DNA of 64,000 bases, from the NCBI RefSeq assembly GCF_003461955.1, contig NZ_QTYB01000013.1, forward strand, positions 42,431 through 106,430, given 5' to 3'. This document shows positions 60,281 to 64,000 of this stretch, in pieces. A program made the position numbers and the translations under genes. Below the pieces are notes generated by a model. It saw nothing but the letters and a program-made list of their open reading frames with translations, searched no databases and was not told the origin of the DNA. The stretch is from Ruminococcus sp. AM36-2AA (GTDB lineage Bacteria; Bacillota; Clostridia; Lachnospirales; Lachnospiraceae). Within the stretch, counting starts at the first letter, position 1, and each line of letters starts with the position of its first letter.

Positions 60281-61824
60281 ATGCCAGAAAAAAAGAAACT
60301 TCCGGTAGGAATAGACAATTTTGAAAAAATAATCAAAAACAACTTCTATTATGTCGATAAAACAGAAATGATCCACAGCCTTATCCAAAACTGGAGCGAA
60401 GTAAACCTTATCACCCGCCCACGACGCTTTGGAAAAACTCTGAACATGAACATGCTGCAGACATTCTTTGAAATCGGGACAGATCCAACAGTATTTGACG
60501 GCCTGAAAATCTCCGAAGACAGAGAATTCTGTGAAAAATATATGGGACAATTTCCCGTAATCTCCATCAGTCTGAAAAATGTTGAAGGAATGAACTTTGA
60601 GAGCGCCTGTGCGGCAATGAAATATGCGATCGGTGCAGAAGCCTTAAGATTTTCTTTTCTGGAAAAAAGCCCTGAGTTATCAGAAACAGATAAAAAAATG
60701 TATAAAGCTCTGACAATGGTTTCTAACATAGGCGATTTCCAAATGTCATACTCAGCAATGGAAAAATCACTGTTAACCTTATCTTCCTTACTTTGCAGAC
60801 ATTATGGAAAAAAAGTTATTCTTCTGATTGATGAATACGATGTACCCCTGGATAAAGCTTTTCAGAATAGCTACTATGAGGAAATGGTATCTCTGATCCG
60901 AAACATGTTTGGTAATGTATTAAAAACAAATTCGAATCTTTACTTTGCTGTATTAACTGGCTGTCTGAGAATTGCCAAGGAAAGTATATTTACAGGCCTG
61001 AACAATTTTGAAGTATTATCGGTACTGGATGTGCAGTACGACGAATACTTTGGCTTTACCGATACAGAAGTACAGGACATGTTAAACTATTACGATTTAT
61101 CCGGACACTATACAGAAGTCAAAGAATGGTACGACGGCTATCAGTTTGGAAACACAGAAGTATACTGCCCGTGGGACGTAATCTGTTACTGCAAAAAATT
61201 ATATGCAGATCCCAACACCAAACCGGAAGATTATTGGTCCAATACCAGTGGAAACGCAATTGTACGAAGATTTATCAACAGAGCAGACAGTCAGACAAAA
61301 AACGACATCGAAAGACTGATCGCAGGAGAGACTGTAACAAAGGAAATCCACCAGGAACTGACATATAATGAGCTAGACAGCAGCATCGAGAATCTGTGGA
61401 ATGTGCTTTTTACCACCGGCTATCTGACTCAGAAAGGAAAAACAGCAGAAAATCAGTTCCGTCTGAAGATCCCCAATCTGGGAGTAAAAAATCTCTTCAT
61501 AAAGCAGATCAGAGAGTGGTTCCGGCAGACCTCAAGGCAGGATGGCGACACCCTGAATCAGTTTTGTAATGCTTTTTCAGAACAGAATCCGGCACCGGCT
61601 ACAGTGACATTCTGATAGAAATACCAGAAAGCCGGACCGGCATTGTCATTGAGGTAAAGTATGCCGAAAATGGAAAAATGAAGGACGCCTGTATAAAAGC
61701 TCTGAGTCAGATTGAAGAGCGGAAATATGCTGCAAAATTGGAGGACGATGGCATGCGGTCGGTTATTAAGTATGGGATTGCTTGTTATAAGAAGGATTGT
61801 AGGGTGGTGATAGGTACTTCATAA
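60281..61824 (+). pseudogene. AAA-ATPase-like/PD-(D/E)XK (DUF1703) protein, broken by an internal deletion and frameshift
   Basis: The first 444 codons (60281-61615) match the AAA-ATPase_like family: LPVGIDNFEKII, P-loop-like ITRPRRFGKTLNMNML, Walker B ILLIDEYDVPLD. The frame ends after NQFCNAF plus a short unrelated tail. From about 61590 a different frame continues the expected C-terminal nuclease domain: TGYSDILIEI, IVIEVKYAENGK, then KYGIACYKKDCRVV, stop at 61824. The segment that normally links these is missing, so a deletion both removed it and shifted frame. The ATPase part could still be translated, but the DxExK nuclease half is severed. GGGAGG precedes ATG 60281. Confidence 0.85.
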
Positions 61825-61882
61825 TGCAGAAGATAAAAATTAAAATATGAACTATATTAGGGCCGAAAAAACTGGTGGATGA

Positions 61883-61925
61883 AAAAGGTAGCCTCAGAGA
61901 CCAAACCATTCTGAGACTACCTTTT
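61883..61925 (+). terminator. Terminator before the HipA-like operon
   Basis: The stem AAAAGGTAGCCTCAGA / TCTGAGACTACCTTTT has one mismatch, with A- and T-runs on either side. Confidence 0.85.
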
Positions 61926-61939
61926 ATAATATTAAAAAC

Positions 61940-61968
61940 TTGACGTAAAACAAGTAAAATCATATAAT
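61940..61968 (+). promoter_or_regulatory. Promoter for the HipA-like operon
   Basis: TTGACG (61940-61945) and TATAAT (61963-61968) are 17 bases apart, 21 bases before the start codon. Confidence 0.85.
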
Positions 61969-61989
61969 AAAACAAAAAGGAGGTTATGC

Positions 61990-62814
61990 ATGAGTACCCG
62001 TATCATTCACGAAAAACAAGACCTGAAATATCTTCAATGGTCACAGATCCGATCCTCATCCGGAACAGCAGGTTCTTTTCTGAAAGCAACAGACGACTTA
62101 CAAAAACCAAAGAAATACTATAAGTTATCTAATTATGATGGTATAAATGGAATAATAGGACACGAATGTGTAAATGAACTAATTACAGACAGACTTCTGA
62201 ATATTCTGGGAATAGAGCACCTTCATTACGATTTGATTCATGCAGAAATAACCGTAAATGATAAAAATATAGATACGTACTTATGCATGTCCGAAGATTT
62301 CAAGAAAATAGGAGAAAACAAAGCAGCACTGGATACATTCTATGAAGCAGAACATCTGGCTCATGAAACACCAATGGAATTCTGTATACGCAATGGATGG
62401 GAAAAATATGTATATGAAATGCTGGTGGTTGATTTCCTTATTTTAAATCGTGACAGACACGGGGCAAATATCGAGGTATTACGCAATTCCGAAGAAAAAA
62501 CGCTGCGTCTGGCACCAATTTTCGACCATGGCTTATCGTTGCTGTTCAGTTGTCATACAGAAGAAGCAGTCGAAAAATTTGATATTATGCAGGACAGGCC
62601 GGTACAATGTTTTGTTGGCTCCTATTATGCACAGCAAAACCTGCAGCTGATTCCCCGGGAGAAAATGCCTCAGCTGCATCCCTTACAGGAAAAACATAAA
62701 GCAATATTATTGGAAGGACTAGATGGCATTATTCCCCGGTATTTACAGGAAAAAATCTGGAACATGATCTGGAAAAGGTGGTTATACTATGAAGATTTTT
62801 GTAATCAGAAATGA
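61990..62814 (+). CDS. HipA-like Ser/Thr kinase (C-terminal-domain type)
   Basis: The 274-residue protein matches the HipA catalytic core. It has a P-loop-like SSSGTAGSFLK (residues 22-32), ATP-binding Lys45 in YYKLSN, the catalytic loop VDFLILNRDRHGANIEVL (Asp155) and the metal-binding FDHGLSLLF (Asp179). It lacks the N-terminal subdomain of E. coli HipA. HipA toxins phosphorylate aminoacyl-tRNA synthetases or other targets; the target here is unknown. AAGGAGG precedes ATG 61990. It overlaps the next gene by 26 bases. Confidence 0.85.
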   Translation: MSTRIIHEKQDLKYLQWSQIRSSSGTAGSFLKATDDLQKPKKYYKLSNYDGINGIIGHECVNELITDRLLNILGIEHLHYDLIHAEITVNDKNIDTYLCMSEDFKKIGENKAALDTFYEAEHLAHETPMEFCIRNGWEKYVYEMLVVDFLILNRDRHGANIEVLRNSEEKTLRLAPIFDHGLSLLFSCHTEEAVEKFDIMQDRPVQCFVGSYYAQQNLQLIPREKMPQLHPLQEKHKAILLEGLDGIIPRYLQEKIWNMIWKRWLYYEDFCNQK

Positions 62815-63610
62815 AGAAGACAAAACAAGAAAAAATCTCGCCTATCTCATCTATTATGAAAAAGACAAGCGATTTTATATAGAACTCCCGGATGATGCAG
62901 ACATCTGGGAAACACCCCTGATTCTTTCCTCCCGCCTGAAACGCGGCGAAAAGACCATAAATGCATACTGGAGCAAAATCTGGGTTCAGCAGAGGATTAT
63001 CCCTCAGGATCGGCAAAATCTCGGAAGAATCCTGAAAGACAATGGCCTGGACAGCTATGACGAGTTCAAACTCCTTGCCATGACCGACGGCCGCTGTGCA
63101 CAGGACTATTATTATCTGACACCCGTTGCCGAAAAAGATCTCCCGGACTATATCAAAAAAAGAAATACCATAAAAGTAAAAGATGTATTCCCACTGAAAA
63201 ATTACACATTGTTGATATCCTTTTACGATGACTCCGTCCGGAAATGTAAATTAGAAGATCTGGTCGGCTCAGACAGACACTTTGCACCAGTATTAAACAA
63301 TGAAAAAATCTTCCGCTCAGTCAAAGTAGAAACAGGAGGCTACGGAATCTGCTGGGGAGAAAGCGAAAGCCTGTGCATCCCAAGAGAAACGCTTCATAAA
63401 GCAGGGAAAAAGATTCCACTTACCAGTAGCGAACTTCAGAGCATGATAAGCGACCATATTATAGATTCCGCCCAAGCAGCAGAAGAACTGGGATGCTCCA
63501 AGCAGAATATCGACGACCTTGTAAGAAGGGGAAAGCTGACGGCTGTGAAGGAAGGGCAGAGGTATCGGTTGTTTATGAAGAGTGATATTGAACAAAGGAG
63601 ATGGAAATAA
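62789..63610 (+). CDS. DUF2442 / helix-turn-helix partner of the HipA-like kinase
   Basis: The 273-residue protein has an N-terminal domain (~1-118) that may stand in for the missing HipA N-terminal subdomain. A DUF2442 domain (~122-205; VFPLKNYTLLISFYDDSVRKCKLEDL) follows. The C-terminal excisionase-like helix-turn-helix (~218-270) reads SAQAAEELGCSKQNIDDLVRRGKLTAVKEG. Its ATG lies inside the kinase gene, so expression is coupled. It is a likely antitoxin or regulator of the kinase; here the kinase comes first, opposite to hipBA of E. coli. Confidence 0.8.
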   Translation: MKIFVIRNEEDKTRKNLAYLIYYEKDKRFYIELPDDADIWETPLILSSRLKRGEKTINAYWSKIWVQQRIIPQDRQNLGRILKDNGLDSYDEFKLLAMTDGRCAQDYYYLTPVAEKDLPDYIKKRNTIKVKDVFPLKNYTLLISFYDDSVRKCKLEDLVGSDRHFAPVLNNEKIFRSVKVETGGYGICWGESESLCIPRETLHKAGKKIPLTSSELQSMISDHIIDSAQAAEELGCSKQNIDDLVRRGKLTAVKEGQRYRLFMKSDIEQRRWK

Positions 63611-63615
63611 AATAT

Positions 63616-63957
63616 ATGAACAGACCCGTTGACTGGAAAGCATTCGAATACAAATTTTCCACAGATCCCCGCCCCGCCTTCGAAGGCCTCGCCTACATCC
63701 TTTTCTGCCATGAATTCAAACAGACCTACGGAATCTTCCGATACTACAACCAGCCCTATATCGAAACACAGCCCGCAAACACAGCCGATGGCCATAAAGT
63801 TGGATTCCAGGCCAAATACTATGACGCAGGAACGCAGATGTCATCCAAAGAACAGGACCTGAAAGACGCAATCAAAGGGGCAAAAAACAAATATGCCGGA
63901 ATCGACCGGATAATTTTCTATATCAATAAAGAATTCTCCGCCAGCAGTGCCAAATGA
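63616..63957 (+). CDS. PD-(D/E)XK-like (QxK type) nuclease domain, short or truncated
   Basis: This 113-residue frame has an aromatic-rich start (VDWKAFEYKF, AFEGLAYILFCHEF) and the motif HKVGFQAKYYD, where QAK replaces ExK of PD-(D/E)XK nucleases. DRIIFYINKEF follows. It resembles the N-terminal nuclease domain of large multidomain defence proteins, which would continue for hundreds of residues. Here it stops at TGA 63955-63957, so it may be a fragment, a pseudogene or a stand-alone domain. ATG 63616 is 15 bases after AAAGGAG; ATG 63601 touches that site. The preceding gene ends at 63610. Confidence 0.55.
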   Translation: MNRPVDWKAFEYKFSTDPRPAFEGLAYILFCHEFKQTYGIFRYYNQPYIETQPANTADGHKVGFQAKYYDAGTQMSSKEQDLKDAIKGAKNKYAGIDRIIFYINKEFSASSAK

Positions 63958-64000
63958 TTATTCCGGGACTCTCAGAGCCACCTGTCCGGACTTTGAGAGC

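Noticed and set aside
1..64000. CRISPR array, rRNA operon, intact insertion sequence or prophage
   Set aside because: No regularly spaced repeats, rRNA sequence, transposase or phage structural genes were seen. The only repeat hint is the pair at the extreme right end, too short to judge.

Overview
The window looks like chromosomal DNA of an anaerobic gut Clostridia, most likely family Lachnospiraceae (Blautia- or Dorea-like). This is inferred from the Firmicutes gene order plsX-acpP-rnc-smc-ftsY, a tryptophan T-box leader, pta-ackA fermentation genes, a fused CobA-HemD, a eukaryotic-type NADP isocitrate dehydrogenase, and many strong TTGACA/TATAAT promoters with 17-bp spacers. The species cannot be fixed from the sequence alone.

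Layout. 1-3655: the end of a cell-surface operon (MBOAT acyltransferase tail, DHHW protein, SH3 protein with AADAQA repeats, transglutaminase-like protein). 3777-5988: a subtilisin-like protease and icd. 6112-13505: a tetrapyrrole cluster, with cbiK divergent from hemA, a Met8-like gene, hemC, cobA-hemD, hemB and hemL. It supplies uroporphyrinogen III, precorrin-2 and cobalt-sirohydrochlorin, so it points to cobalamin or siroheme rather than heme. 13638-20852: a lactonase-like protein, aroC, a CorA transporter, a rhomboid-like zinc-ribbon protein, pyk and lysA. 20971-22506: a MATE exporter and tRNA-Leu(CAA). 22728-31949: ftsH, degV, the polA-coaE-yycJ operon, and an ACT/PFL pair. 32023-35257: a Trp T-box and an ABC transporter predicted to import tryptophan. 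35446-42912: an aminotransferase, tmcAL, pta-ackA, yceD-rpmF and a second MATE exporter. 43082-45648: a small membrane peptide, a GHKL histidine kinase and a convergent LytTR regulator whose gene overlaps the kinase gene. 46165-56033: an ABC-F ATPase, then plsX-acpP-rnc-smc-ftsY-ilvA.

The last 7.8 kb (56100-64000) is an accessory island. It starts with an AT-rich, tightly coupled four-gene operon: a nitrilase-fold protein with a C-terminal cysteine cluster, a coiled-coil/winged-helix protein, an unknown helical protein and an HEXXH metallopeptidase. I recognise no described system with this composition, and it is the best candidate here for a new (possibly anti-phage) system. It is followed by a frameshifted AAA-ATPase/PD-(D/E)XK gene, a HipA-like kinase overlapping a DUF2442/helix-turn-helix partner, and a short QxK-nuclease-like fragment at the window edge.

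Other unexplained signals are a composite intergenic element found twice (30459-30541 and 35335-35408), two divergent promoter pairs with abutting or shared -35 boxes, and a structured plsX leader with two GGTAC and two GTACC blocks.
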